Source: VRUE01 sp047519745
GTDB lineage: Bacteria > Actinomycetota > Thermoleophilia > Solirubrobacterales > 70-9
Assembly: GCA_047519745.1 (NCBI GenBank)
Contig: JAPVSJ010000103.1
Location: 1 to 8,850, forward strand
DNA: 8,850 nt
Direction: 5' to 3'
The notes beneath the pieces are model-generated. The model ran no database searches. It worked only from the letters and a program-made list of their open reading frames with translations, and was not told the origin of the DNA. The position numbers and the translations under genes are program-made. Of this stretch, positions 1 to 6,460 are shown piece after piece (the stretch's first letter is position 1; each line of letters opens with the position of its first letter).

Positions 1-159
1 GGGTCGAGCATGGCCTTCTCGCAATTTGCGACCGGCATTGCCGGTTAGCTGGTCCCTGCCTCCAGTCGACTATTGACTCGTCGGCGAAGAACTAGTCCAC
101 CGCCGCATATTGCAGCCTTGTCCCCCCTGTAGGGAGGAAAAGGCTTCAATATCGCCGGG
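1..159. other. Region upstream of the SDR gene
   Basis: No complete gene is visible here. One plus-strand frame is open from base 1 to a TAG at 46-48, reading GSSMAFSQFATGIAG. It could be the tail of an upstream gene, but 15 residues cannot prove it. A small perfect inverted repeat, ACCGGC-ATT-GCCGGT (31-45), lies over the end of that frame without a T run after it. A TTGACT hexamer at 73-78 resembles a -35 box, but no good -10 box lies 16-18 bases after it. A purine-rich Shine-Dalgarno-like stretch (AGGGAGGAAAAGG, 131-143) precedes the SDR gene. Confidence 0.3.
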
Positions 160-1005
160 ATGATGAAGTCGGCGCTGGTCACGGGGGCTTCGACGGGGAT
201 CGGCCGCGCAACCGTCCTGCATTTGGACGCGGCTGGATGGCGGGTCTTCGCCGGCGTACGGAGAGAAGAGGATGCGGATGCGTTGCGTCAGGCCGGCTCG
301 GAGCGACTGGTGCCCCTAATGCTTGACGTGACCGACCCGGCCCAGATCGCGGCGGCGGCCGAGCGGGTCGGAGCGGAGGTGGGGGAGGGAGGCCTGGACG
401 GCCTGGTCAACAACGCCGGCATCGCCGTGCCGGGGCCGCTGGAGACGCTGCCGATCGAGGACTTCCGCCGCCAGATCGAGGTCAACCTGACGGCGCATGT
501 CGCCGTCACCCAGGCGATGCTGCCGGCGATTCGCGCCGCCCGCGGCCACATCGTCTTCATCACCTCGATCGGGGGCCTGATGGCCTTCCCGATGTTCGGC
601 GCCTACCACGCCGCCAAGTTCGGCCTGGAGGCGGTCGGCGACGTCTTCCGCCAGGAGCTGCGGCCCTGGGGGATCAGGGTCTCGATCGTCGAGCCGGGCT
701 CGATCGCGACGCCGATCTGGGAACGGGGCGAAGCCGAAGTCGACGTGATCGCGAGTCGCGCCCGCGACGCTCACAGCGAGCTCTACGGCGAGGCGATCGA
801 CGCCTACCGCGAGGTGGCGCGGAAGACCGGTGCGCGCGGCATTCCGCCGGTGCGGGTCGCGAAGAAGATCGAGCACGCCCTCGGCTCCCGGCGCCCCCGC
901 ACTCGCTATCTGGTCGGCGCCGACGCCCGCGGTCAAGCCCTGGCCCAGGCCGTCCTCCCAGATCGTCTCGTCGACTGGCTGGTCGCACGCGCGACCGGGA
1001 TGTAG
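160..1005 (+). CDS. Short-chain dehydrogenase/reductase (SDR), classical type
   Basis: This is a predicted NAD(P)(H)-dependent cytosolic oxidoreductase acting on an unidentified alcohol/ketone substrate. The 281-residue product has the full classical SDR signature: the cofactor motif TGASTGIG (8-15), the adenine-contacting D56 in LDVTD, NNAG (84-87), and the catalytic tetrad N109, S136, Y149 and K153 in YHAAK. The PG motif at 179-180 follows the active-site strand. Length is slightly above the usual 250, the extra lying in the C-terminal substrate-lid region. R34/R35 after the second strand would suit NADP(H), an inference. The start is uncertain: ATG at 160 and ATG at 163 lie back to back, while the strong purine-rich ribosome-binding sequence (131-143) ends 16 bases before the first. 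It stands alone on its strand and converges on the cyclase gene. The family is certain, the substrate unknown. Confidence 0.93.
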   Translation: MMKSALVTGASTGIGRATVLHLDAAGWRVFAGVRREEDADALRQAGSERLVPLMLDVTDPAQIAAAAERVGAEVGEGGLDGLVNNAGIAVPGPLETLPIEDFRRQIEVNLTAHVAVTQAMLPAIRAARGHIVFITSIGGLMAFPMFGAYHAAKFGLEAVGDVFRQELRPWGIRVSIVEPGSIATPIWERGEAEVDVIASRARDAHSELYGEAIDAYREVARKTGARGIPPVRVAKKIEHALGSRRPRTRYLVGADARGQALAQAVLPDRLVDWLVARATGM

Positions 1006-1011
1006 TCGCCG

Positions 1012-1059
1012 ACGCATCCGACATTCACCCCACCCTGGTGTGGTCAAAGTCGGATGCGT
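1012..1059. terminator. Nested inverted repeat, probable bidirectional terminator
   Basis: The gap between the two convergent genes (stops at 1003-1005 and 1062-1064) contains an 11-base perfect inverted repeat, ACGCATCCGAC (1012-1022) and GTCGGATGCGT (1049-1059). Inside it is a second stem, ACCCCACC (1027-1034) with GGTGTGGT (1037-1044), which has one mismatch and a 2-base turn as drawn, so its closing pair would open. No T run follows on either strand, so it is not a textbook intrinsic terminator. Its position exactly between convergent stops still supports a transcription-ending or mRNA-protecting role. Confidence 0.6.
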
Positions 1060-1061
1060 GA

Positions 1062-4000
1062 CTAACGCGGCGCTGGAGCGAGCGCCTCGCGCTCTTCCTC
1101 GATCGCGCTGAGGGTCGTCTGCGCGCCCGTCCGCATGGCGATGTCGGCGGCTTCGTCGAGCGCCTCGCGCGCGCCCTTCTCGCCGCCGGCTGCGCGGGCG
1201 CGCCCCAGCGCCAGCAGCGCCAGCGGCAGCGACCAGAGCATGCCTCGCTCGCGGGCGATCTCGCTGGCCCAGGCTGCCAGCTCGACTGCTTCGGTGACGC
1301 GGCCGACGCCGATCAGCGCTCCGGCCCGGATCGCCGCCCGCCAGGCCTCCATCTCGCCGCCGTTGTCCATCGCTTCGCGGTAGATCTGCTCGGACTCCTC
1401 GATCGATTCCAGCGCCGCCTCGTATTCCTCGGCCGCGAGCTGGGCAGTCGCGAGGTTGGCGAGCGCCAGGCTGCGCGAGAAGACGTCGCCGAGGCGCTCG
1501 GTCAGCTCGAAGTTGCGCCGCGCCAGCGCAACCCCGGCGGTCGCTTCACCGCGCATCGCCAGCAGCTGCGAGAGGTTGCCGCGGGTCCAGCTCGCCGTCT
1601 CCGGGTCGCCATGCTCGGTGGCCAGGGCCAGCGCCTCGTTGTACAGCCGCTCCGCCTCCTCGATGTGGCCCTGCTCGCGCTGAGCCAGGCCCTTGCCCAT
1701 CGTCGCCCAGGCGATCGGGCTGCCGATCACGATTCCCGCCCCGGCCTCGCGGTCGCCATCGGTCAGGGTCAGCACCTCGTCGAGCTCGCGTTCGAAGCCC
1801 GCGAAGTCCCCGGCGCAGAGGTACGCGTAGGCGCCGGCGGCGCGCATGGCGATGCGCAGATGCCGGTCGCTCGATTCGTCGGCCAGTCGGTTCACCTCCT
1901 CCACCGCGGACAGCCAGACGTCCGCCCGGTGGGTCATCCCGGGCCGCGCCGAGGTCGCCATCTTCAGCATCGCCAGAGAGTGCAGATCGCCGCTTCGGGT
2001 CGCGATCTCCTCCGCCTCGGCGGCAAGCCGCGCTTCCTCCGCCGCGTCCATCCCCAGCCGCCAGGCGTACTGGAGCTGGAGCAGGCGCGAGGTGACGGCG
2101 AGCGCCGCGGTTTCGTCGTCCTCGGGCAGCTCGGCGACCAGCTCGGTCACCCGCCGCCAGAGTCGCAGCGCGTCGCCGGGATGGCTGCTGCCCGCCCAAT
2201 ACGCCGCCCGCGCCGACCAGCGCGCCGCTTCCAGCGTTTCGCCGCCCGACTCCATGTGGCTGCCGATCAGCGCCGCCAGCTCGTCATGGCGATCGGGATT
2301 CAGCTCGATCAGCGCCCGCGCGACCGCCGCGTGCGTCGCCGCGCGCTGCTCGCCGAGCTGCGTGCCATAGGCCACCTCGCGAGTCAGCGGGTGACGGAAG
2401 GCGAAGATCCGTTCCGGATAGAGCTCGAGCTCGTAGAGAAAGCCGCTGTCGGTCAGGTCGCAGAGCAGCGGCTCGATCTCGTCGGGCTCGAGGCCGGCGG
2501 TGAGGCGTAGGGCTCGCTCCGCGACCTCCTTGCCGGCGACCGAGGCCACCTGCAGCAGCCGCTTCGCCTCAGGATCGAGCCGGTCGATTCTCGCCGCCAG
2601 CACCGTCTGCACGCTGGCCGGCACCCCCGTGTCCTCCACCGGGCGCGCCAGGCGGTACGCGCCGCGCTCGCCCTGCAGGTCGCCGGACTCGGCCAGGTCG
2701 CGGACGATCTCCTCGATGAAGAAAGGGTTGCCCGCGGAGCGCTCCTGGATCAGCTCGGCGAGGCCGTCCAGCGAGGGGTCCTTCCCAGCCAGGTCATGCA
2801 GCAGCTCGGCGGTTCCGGCCGGACCGAGCGGCTCCAGCGAAATCTGGTGGTAGTCGGGTGGACCGGTCCAGACGGGCTCATACTCGGGGCGGAAATTGAC
2901 CATCGCCAGCGTCTGCGTGCCCTCGACCGAGCCGAGCAGTTCGCCGAGCAGCGCCTCGCTCGCCCTGTCGATCCAATGCAGGTCCTCGACGATGGTGACG
3001 ATCGGGTGGCGCCGCCCGGGCGCCCGCACGAGATGGCAGACGACGCCGCGCAGCGCCCGCTCGCGTGCCTCGGCGCTGAGCTGGGGCAGCGGCCGCTCAG
3101 GGTCCGGCACGCCGAGGAAGTCGAAGAGGACCGGCAGGTCGTCGGCGAAGGCGGGGTCGAGCAGCAGCGCCCGCCCGGCGATCTTCTCGCGCACGATCCG
3201 CTCGCTGTCGGCGTCGGCGATGCCGAAGTAGGCGCGCAGCATCTGCAGCACCGGCATGAAGGGGATCTCGCGCCCGTGCGCCTGGCCCTGGCATTCGAAG
3301 ACCTCGATGCCGCCGGCCCGCGCGCGCTCGGCGAGCTCGTGGCAAAGCCGGCTCTTGCCCACGCCCGGTTCGGCGACGATCCCGACCGCGGCGCCCTCGC
3401 CGGCCTTCGCCCGCTCCAGCGCCTCCTCCAGCACCGCCATCTCGGCGTCGCGGCCGACGAATGGCGAGAAGCCGCGCTCGCGCGAGAGGTCGAGCCGCGA
3501 GCGCGCGCTGCCGACCCCGGCCAGCTCGAAGACCCGGATCGGCCGGCTCGCCCCCTTGATCTCGAACTCGCCCAGATCCTCGAGTGCGAGGAAGCCGCGC
3601 GCCAGCTCCGCCGTGGCCTCGGTCAGGTAGGCCTTGCCGGGCTCGGCCAGGGCCTCCATCCGCTGGGCGAGGCCGACCGTGTGCCCGATCGCCGTGTACT
3701 CGCCGTCGCCGCCAGGGCCGATCGCACCGGCGACGACCTCCCCCGAGTTGATCCCGATGCGGGCGGAGAAGCTGAGCCCGTGCTTGCGCCGGAGCTCCCC
3801 GGCGTAGCCGGCGATGTCGTCGAGCATCCGCAGCGCCGCGAAGCAGGCGCGCTGGGCGTGGTCCTCGTGGGCGACGGGAGCGCCGAAGACGGCCATGATC
3901 CCGTCGCCGGTGAATTTGTCGACGGTGCCCTCGAAGCGCCTCACCTCGTCGGAGAGGATCGAGAAGAAGCCCTGCATGATCCGGCGCCACTCCTCCGGGT

Positions 4001-4100
4001 CCTGCTGCTCCGCCAGGTCCATCGAGCCCTTGACGTCGGCGAAGAGCACGGTCACCTGCTTGCGCTCGCCGTCGGCCTCGATGCGATCGGTACCGCTCAC
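1062..4100 (-). CDS. Class III nucleotide cyclase domain-AAA ATPase-helical repeat signalling protein
   Basis: This is a large predicted cytosolic signalling protein of 1012 residues from GTG at 4100. Residues about 10-200 form a class III adenylate/guanylate cyclase domain, with metal aspartates D22 (LFADV) and D66 (FTGDG), substrate lysine K62 and threonine T136. R147 is kept, but the transition-state asparagine position is G143 (GHTVGLAQR). FVGR (214-217) opens an AAA/STAND-type ATPase with P-loop AEPGVGKS (243-250, K249) and Walker B IVEDLHWID (around D373). A GNPFFIEEI motif follows. The C-terminal 400 residues are Ala/Glu/Leu-rich helical, TPR-like repeats. The frame is open up to a TTG at 4142 (1026 residues), but those extra 14 codons cover the probable promoter, and GTG 4100 has GGGG just upstream. 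Family knowledge suggests regulated cAMP synthesis or nucleotide-dependent scaffolding. The ligand is unknown. Confidence 0.9.
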   Translation of the reverse strand: MSGTDRIEADGERKQVTVLFADVKGSMDLAEQQDPEEWRRIMQGFFSILSDEVRRFEGTVDKFTGDGIMAVFGAPVAHEDHAQRACFAALRMLDDIAGYAGELRRKHGLSFSARIGINSGEVVAGAIGPGGDGEYTAIGHTVGLAQRMEALAEPGKAYLTEATAELARGFLALEDLGEFEIKGASRPIRVFELAGVGSARSRLDLSRERGFSPFVGRDAEMAVLEEALERAKAGEGAAVGIVAEPGVGKSRLCHELAERARAGGIEVFECQGQAHGREIPFMPVLQMLRAYFGIADADSERIVREKIAGRALLLDPAFADDLPVLFDFLGVPDPERPLPQLSAEARERALRGVVCHLVRAPGRRHPIVTIVEDLHWIDRASEALLGELLGSVEGTQTLAMVNFRPEYEPVWTGPPDYHQISLEPLGPAGTAELLHDLAGKDPSLDGLAELIQERSAGNPFFIEEIVRDLAESGDLQGERGAYRLARPVEDTGVPASVQTVLAARIDRLDPEAKRLLQVASVAGKEVAERALRLTAGLEPDEIEPLLCDLTDSGFLYELELYPERIFAFRHPLTREVAYGTQLGEQRAATHAAVARALIELNPDRHDELAALIGSHMESGGETLEAARWSARAAYWAGSSHPGDALRLWRRVTELVAELPEDDETAALAVTSRLLQLQYAWRLGMDAAEEARLAAEAEEIATRSGDLHSLAMLKMATSARPGMTHRADVWLSAVEEVNRLADESSDRHLRIAMRAAGAYAYLCAGDFAGFERELDEVLTLTDGDREAGAGIVIGSPIAWATMGKGLAQREQGHIEEAERLYNEALALATEHGDPETASWTRGNLSQLLAMRGEATAGVALARRNFELTERLGDVFSRSLALANLATAQLAAEEYEAALESIEESEQIYREAMDNGGEMEAWRAAIRAGALIGVGRVTEAVELAAWASEIARERGMLWSLPLALLALGRARAAGGEKGAREALDEAADIAMRTGAQTTLSAIEEEREALAPAPR

Positions 4101-4128
4101 AGAACCCCAATCGTACGCCCCGAAGACA

Positions 4129-4136
4129 CCTATACT
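4129..4136. promoter_or_regulatory. Probable overlapping divergent -10 elements
   Basis: The AT-rich island in this GC-rich gap reads CCTATACT. On the plus strand TATACT (4131-4136) differs from the consensus TATAAT by one base and would start transcription near 4143, ahead of the hydrolase gene. On the minus strand the same bases give TATAGG, which would start transcription near 4122, ahead of GTG 4100 of the cyclase gene. No clear -35 box was found for either direction, so activator help or a weak promoter is possible. Confidence 0.4.
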
Positions 4137-4153
4137 GGCCAACTCAAACCGAT

Positions 4154-4167
4154 TGACTGGTCAGTCA
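4154..4167. promoter_or_regulatory. Inverted-repeat operator, TetR/FadR-like
   Basis: TGACTG-GT-CAGTCA is a perfect 6+6 inverted repeat around a 2-base centre. A longer alignment to 4171 (TGACTGGT-CA-GTCAGTCA) keeps 6 of 8 pairs. This form matches operators known for FadR-like TetR repressors of fatty acid and aromatic acid catabolism, which carry TGA...TCA half-sites. It lies just downstream of the plus-strand -10 element and upstream of the hydrolase start, where a bound repressor would block transcription. The obvious candidate ligand is the TetR protein encoded two genes into this run. Confidence 0.6.
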
Positions 4168-4188
4168 GTCAGCATGGAAGAGGACAAA

Positions 4189-5025
4189 GTGCGCGTAGCG
4201 GCGGTGCAGCTCAACTCGAACGGCGACAAGGCGCGGAACCTGGCCGCCGCCGAGCGCCTGGTGCGCGCGGCGGCCACCGACGGGGCCGAGTTGGTCGCTC
4301 TGCCGGAGAAGTGGAACCTGCTCGCCTCCGGCGAGGAGCTGGTGGCGGGCGCCGAGGGGCTCGACGGGCCCTGCCTCGCCGCCGCCCGCTCCTGGGCCCG
4401 CGAGCTGGGCATCCACCTGCTCGCCGGCAGCATCGCCGAGCGGGGGGCCGACCCGGGCGAGAAGGCGTTCAACACCTCGGTGCTGATCGGGCCTGGCGGC
4501 GAAGACGTCGCCGTCTACCGCAAGATCCACATGTTCGACGTCGAGGCCGGCGGTGTCGCCTACCGCGAGTCCGAGTACGAGCAACCCGGCGAGGAGATCG
4601 TCTCGGCCCCGGTCGACGGCGTCGAGCTCGGCCTCACCGTCTGTTACGACCTGCGCTTCCCCGAGCTGTACCGGATCCTCGCCCTGCGCGGCGCCCGCCT
4701 GATCGCCGTTCCCTCGGCCTTCACCGCCGCAACCGGCCGCGATCACTGGGAGGTGCTGCTGCGCGCTCGCGCGATCGAGAACCAGGCCTTCGTCCTCGCC
4801 CCCGACCAGGTCGGCGAGGCGCCGCCCCACTACAGCTCCTACGGGCACTCGGCGATCGTCGACCCGTGGGGGCGCGTTCTGGCGGAGGCGCCCGAGGGGG
4901 AGTGCTTCGTCGCCGCCGAGCTCGACCTCGCGGCGCAGGAGCGGGTCAGGGAGCAGCTCCCCTCGCTCGCCAACCGCCGCCCCCAGGCATACCGTTGGCC
5001 CCAGCTCATGGAGGCGCACGCCTGA
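4189..5025 (+). CDS. Carbon-nitrogen hydrolase, Nit1/deaminated-glutathione-amidase-like
   Basis: This is a predicted cytosolic amidase of the nitrilase superfamily, 278 residues from GTG 4189. The catalytic triad is visible: E40 in ALPEKWN, K112 in YRKIHMFD and C152 in VCYDLRFPELYR. The surrounding motifs HWEVLLRARAIENQ and YGHSAIVDPWG are those of the Nit1/Nit2-type branch, whose members hydrolyse deaminated glutathione or other omega-amides. The substrate here is inferred only. An in-frame ATG at 4174 would add five residues, but it directly follows the operator and has no ribosome-binding site. GTG 4189 is preceded by AAGAGGA (4178-4184) and gives MRVAAVQL, the usual beginning of this family. 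The stop overlaps the start of the TetR gene by one base, so the two are translationally coupled. The operator just upstream suggests repression by that regulator. Confidence 0.92.
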   Translation: MRVAAVQLNSNGDKARNLAAAERLVRAAATDGAELVALPEKWNLLASGEELVAGAEGLDGPCLAAARSWARELGIHLLAGSIAERGADPGEKAFNTSVLIGPGGEDVAVYRKIHMFDVEAGGVAYRESEYEQPGEEIVSAPVDGVELGLTVCYDLRFPELYRILALRGARLIAVPSAFTAATGRDHWEVLLRARAIENQAFVLAPDQVGEAPPHYSSYGHSAIVDPWGRVLAEAPEGECFVAAELDLAAQERVREQLPSLANRRPQAYRWPQLMEAHA

Positions 5026-5633
5026 TGGCCTCTTCCAAAGCCGCTCCGGCGATCGACAAGCGCCGCCAGATCCTCGACGCCGCGGTCCGCGTCTTCGCCC
5101 GCCAGGGCTTCCACTCGACCCGCGTCGCCGACATCGCCGACGAGGCCGGCGTCGCCTACGGCCTCGTCTACCACTACTTCAAGTCGAAGGACGAGGTCCT
5201 CAACGAGCTCTTCAGCGAGCGCTGGTCGCTGCTGCTCGCCGCGATCGAGGAGGCCGATGCCAGCGAGGCGACGCCCCGCGCCAAGCTCGAGGCCGTCGCC
5301 GGCTTCATCGTCGAGTCCTACCGCCACGACCCCGAGCTGATGAAGGTGATCATCGTCGAGGTCACCCGCGCCGCCAACTCCTTCGGCCGCACCCACCTGG
5401 CGGAGATCCGCCGCGCCTATGACTCGATCGCCAAGATCGTCGCCGACGGTCAGGAGGCCGGCGCCTTCCGCCGCGACATCGACCCGATCTTCGCCTCGAT
5501 GTCCTTCTACGGCGCGATCGAGCAGCAGCTCTCGGGCTGGATCTTCGAGCTGATCCCCGCCGGCGAGAAGAACTTCGAGCAGGCAAAGTCTCTTGTCACC
5601 GCGACGATCTGCGACGGGCTCGAGCCTCGATAG
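5025..5633 (+). CDS. TetR/AcrR-family transcriptional regulator, FadR-like
   Basis: This is a 202-residue DNA-binding repressor. The N-terminal helix-turn-helix is textbook: ILDAAVRVFARQGF (16-29), VADIADEAGVAYGLVYHYF (34-52), then KSKDEVL. Residues 60-202 are all-helical and form the ligand-binding and dimerisation part. Overall the protein resembles FadR-type regulators that sense acyl-CoA, but the ligand is inference. The ATG overlaps the TGA of the hydrolase gene by one base (TGATG), with GGAGG at 5010-5014 inside that gene as ribosome-binding site. This makes co-expression near certain. The inverted repeat at 4154-4167, ahead of the pair, is the most likely operator, giving autoregulation and possibly control of the divergent cyclase gene. 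Fifteen bases separate its stop from the small membrane-protein gene that follows. Confidence 0.94.
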   Translation: MASSKAAPAIDKRRQILDAAVRVFARQGFHSTRVADIADEAGVAYGLVYHYFKSKDEVLNELFSERWSLLLAAIEEADASEATPRAKLEAVAGFIVESYRHDPELMKVIIVEVTRAANSFGRTHLAEIRRAYDSIAKIVADGQEAGAFRRDIDPIFASMSFYGAIEQQLSGWIFELIPAGEKNFEQAKSLVTATICDGLEPR

Positions 5634-5648
5634 GTAAGGTCGGGCGCG

Positions 5649-5783
5649 ATGGACAACGAGATCGTCAAACGCCTCGCCTGGAGCGGCCTGCTCGCCGTCA
5701 GCAGCGCGCTCGCCAGCATCGTCGCCGCAAGGCTCGCCGCGATCGTCTGGAGGCGTGTCTTCGAAGAGGACCCGCCGGAGTAG
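5649..5783 (+). CDS. Small membrane protein, 44 residues, DUF4235-like
   Basis: The product is a single hydrophobic helix (about residues 10-33) followed by a basic then acidic tail, AAIVWRRVFEEDPPE. A basic residue before the helix, then W-R-R and an acidic DPP ending, resembles the core of DUF4235 proteins, which accompany holin-like and DUF3618 genes in actinobacteria. That similarity is recalled, not searched, and the protein is shorter than the usual family members. The ATG at 5649 has AAGG (5636-5639) nine bases upstream. It starts 15 bases after the TetR stop and ends 8 bases before the next gene, fitting one transcript. Many automatic annotations would miss it because of its size. No function is known. 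Confidence 0.6.
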   Translation: MDNEIVKRLAWSGLLAVSSALASIVAARLAAIVWRRVFEEDPPE

Positions 5784-5791
5784 CCGTCGCC

Positions 5792-6244
5792 GTGCCCGAT
5801 CCGACCGCGACCCCGCCGCAGGAGCCCGAGGACCGCTCGGTAGCCGAGCTCGTCTTCGACGTGTCCGAACGCGCTTCCTCGCTCGTGCGCGAGGAGATCG
5901 AGCTCGCCAAGACCGAGATCGGCGAGAAAGTCGGCAAGATCCTGCGCGGCTCGGCCGTCGGCGTCGCCGCCGGCGCCTTCGCCTTCCTCGCCCTGATCCT
6001 GATCATGGAGGGGGTGGCCTGGCTGCTCAACGAAGAGCTCTTCGACGGCAAGACCTGGCCCGGCTTCTTCATCGAGGCGGCGATGTTCCTGCTGATCGCC
6101 GGCCTCGCCGGGCTCTTCGCCTACCGCTCCGTCCAAGCGGGCGCCCCGCCGATGCCCGAGCAGGCGATCGAGGAGGCCAAGCAGATCAGGAGCACGCTGG
6201 AAGGCGAGCCCGAAAAGCCGATTCAGGCCGAGGTACCGAAATGA
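5792..6244 (+). CDS. Holin-like membrane protein ('phage holin family', PF07332 type)
   Basis: The 150-residue product has a Pro-rich start (1-13), an amphipathic charged helix (about 17-50, with LVREEIELAKTEIGEKV), two hydrophobic membrane helices (about 53-79 and 92-112), and a charged cytoplasmic tail with Glu/Lys-rich sequence. This matches the actinobacterial 'phage holin family' proteins. Despite the name they are chromosomal genes with no shown lysis role, and no phage gene is nearby. Translation starts at GTG 5792, with GGAG (5777-5780) overlapping the previous stop. Its own stop overlaps the next start as ATGA, so the pair is coupled. A role in envelope or membrane structure is likely but unproven. 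Confidence 0.82.
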   Translation: MPDPTATPPQEPEDRSVAELVFDVSERASSLVREEIELAKTEIGEKVGKILRGSAVGVAAGAFAFLALILIMEGVAWLLNEELFDGKTWPGFFIEAAMFLLIAGLAGLFAYRSVQAGAPPMPEQAIEEAKQIRSTLEGEPEKPIQAEVPK

Positions 6245-6450
6245 GCGAACGCACCGCGGCAGAGATCCGCCGCGACATCGACCTGCAGCGACAGGACCTC
6301 GGCCGCTCGGTCGAAGCCCTGCGCGGCCGCGTCACCGAGCTCACCGACTGGCGCCGCCAGGTCAAAGAGCACAAACAGCAGCTGGTCGTCGGCGCCGCCG
6401 TGGTTGGCTTTGCGGTGGGCCTGCTGGCGATGCGCCGTCGCCGCCGCTGA
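6241..6450 (+). CDS. DUF3618-type small membrane protein
   Basis: The 69-residue product opens with the DUF3618-type pattern: EIRRDIDLQRQDLGRSVEAL (8-27), a charged helix resembling the known 'DIERTREELGRTVDAL' form. A basic linker follows (37-46), then one membrane helix (about 47-63) and an arginine run (65-69) that would anchor the end in the cytoplasm. The ATG overlaps the upstream TGA by four bases, and GAGG (6230-6233) sits seven bases before it. Pairing with the holin-like gene is typical of actinobacteria. The function is unknown. It ends only 10 bases before the stop of the convergent DegV gene. Confidence 0.8.
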   Translation: MSERTAAEIRRDIDLQRQDLGRSVEALRGRVTELTDWRRQVKEHKQQLVVGAAVVGFAVGLLAMRRRRR

Positions 6451-6455
6451 CGGCG
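6433..6455. terminator. Possible short hairpin between convergent genes
   Basis: CGCCGTC (6433-6439) and GACGGCG (6449-6455) form a perfect 7-base GC-rich stem with a 9-base loop. The stem overlaps the end of the DUF3618 gene and lies just before the DegV stop (6461-6463). No T run follows. In DNA this GC-rich a 7-base stem can arise by chance, so only its location between convergent stops supports it. Confidence 0.3.
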
Positions 6456-6460
6456 TCAGG

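Noticed and set aside
122..137. C-run pairing with the SDR ribosome-binding site (CCCT/AGGG)
   Set aside because: The stem would need a 2-base loop or only three pairs, so a sequestering switch is not supported.
316..1047. Minus-strand frame opposite the SDR gene
   Set aside because: No motifs; the plus-strand frame has every classical SDR residue.
1546..4110. Several other frames open inside the cyclase gene on both strands
   Set aside because: They are Arg/Ala/Gly-rich shadows, while the cyclase frame carries continuous recognisable domains.
2796..5024. A long open plus-strand frame running into the TetR gene
   Set aside because: It lies opposite the cyclase gene and then out of phase with the hydrolase gene. 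Its product is Arg/Pro/Gly-rich with no family motifs, as expected from GC-rich DNA. Only the part from 5025 is real.
5792..6450. Prophage remnant suggested by the 'holin' name
   Set aside because: No phage structural, lysis or integrase genes are nearby; these are ordinary actinobacterial chromosomal membrane proteins.
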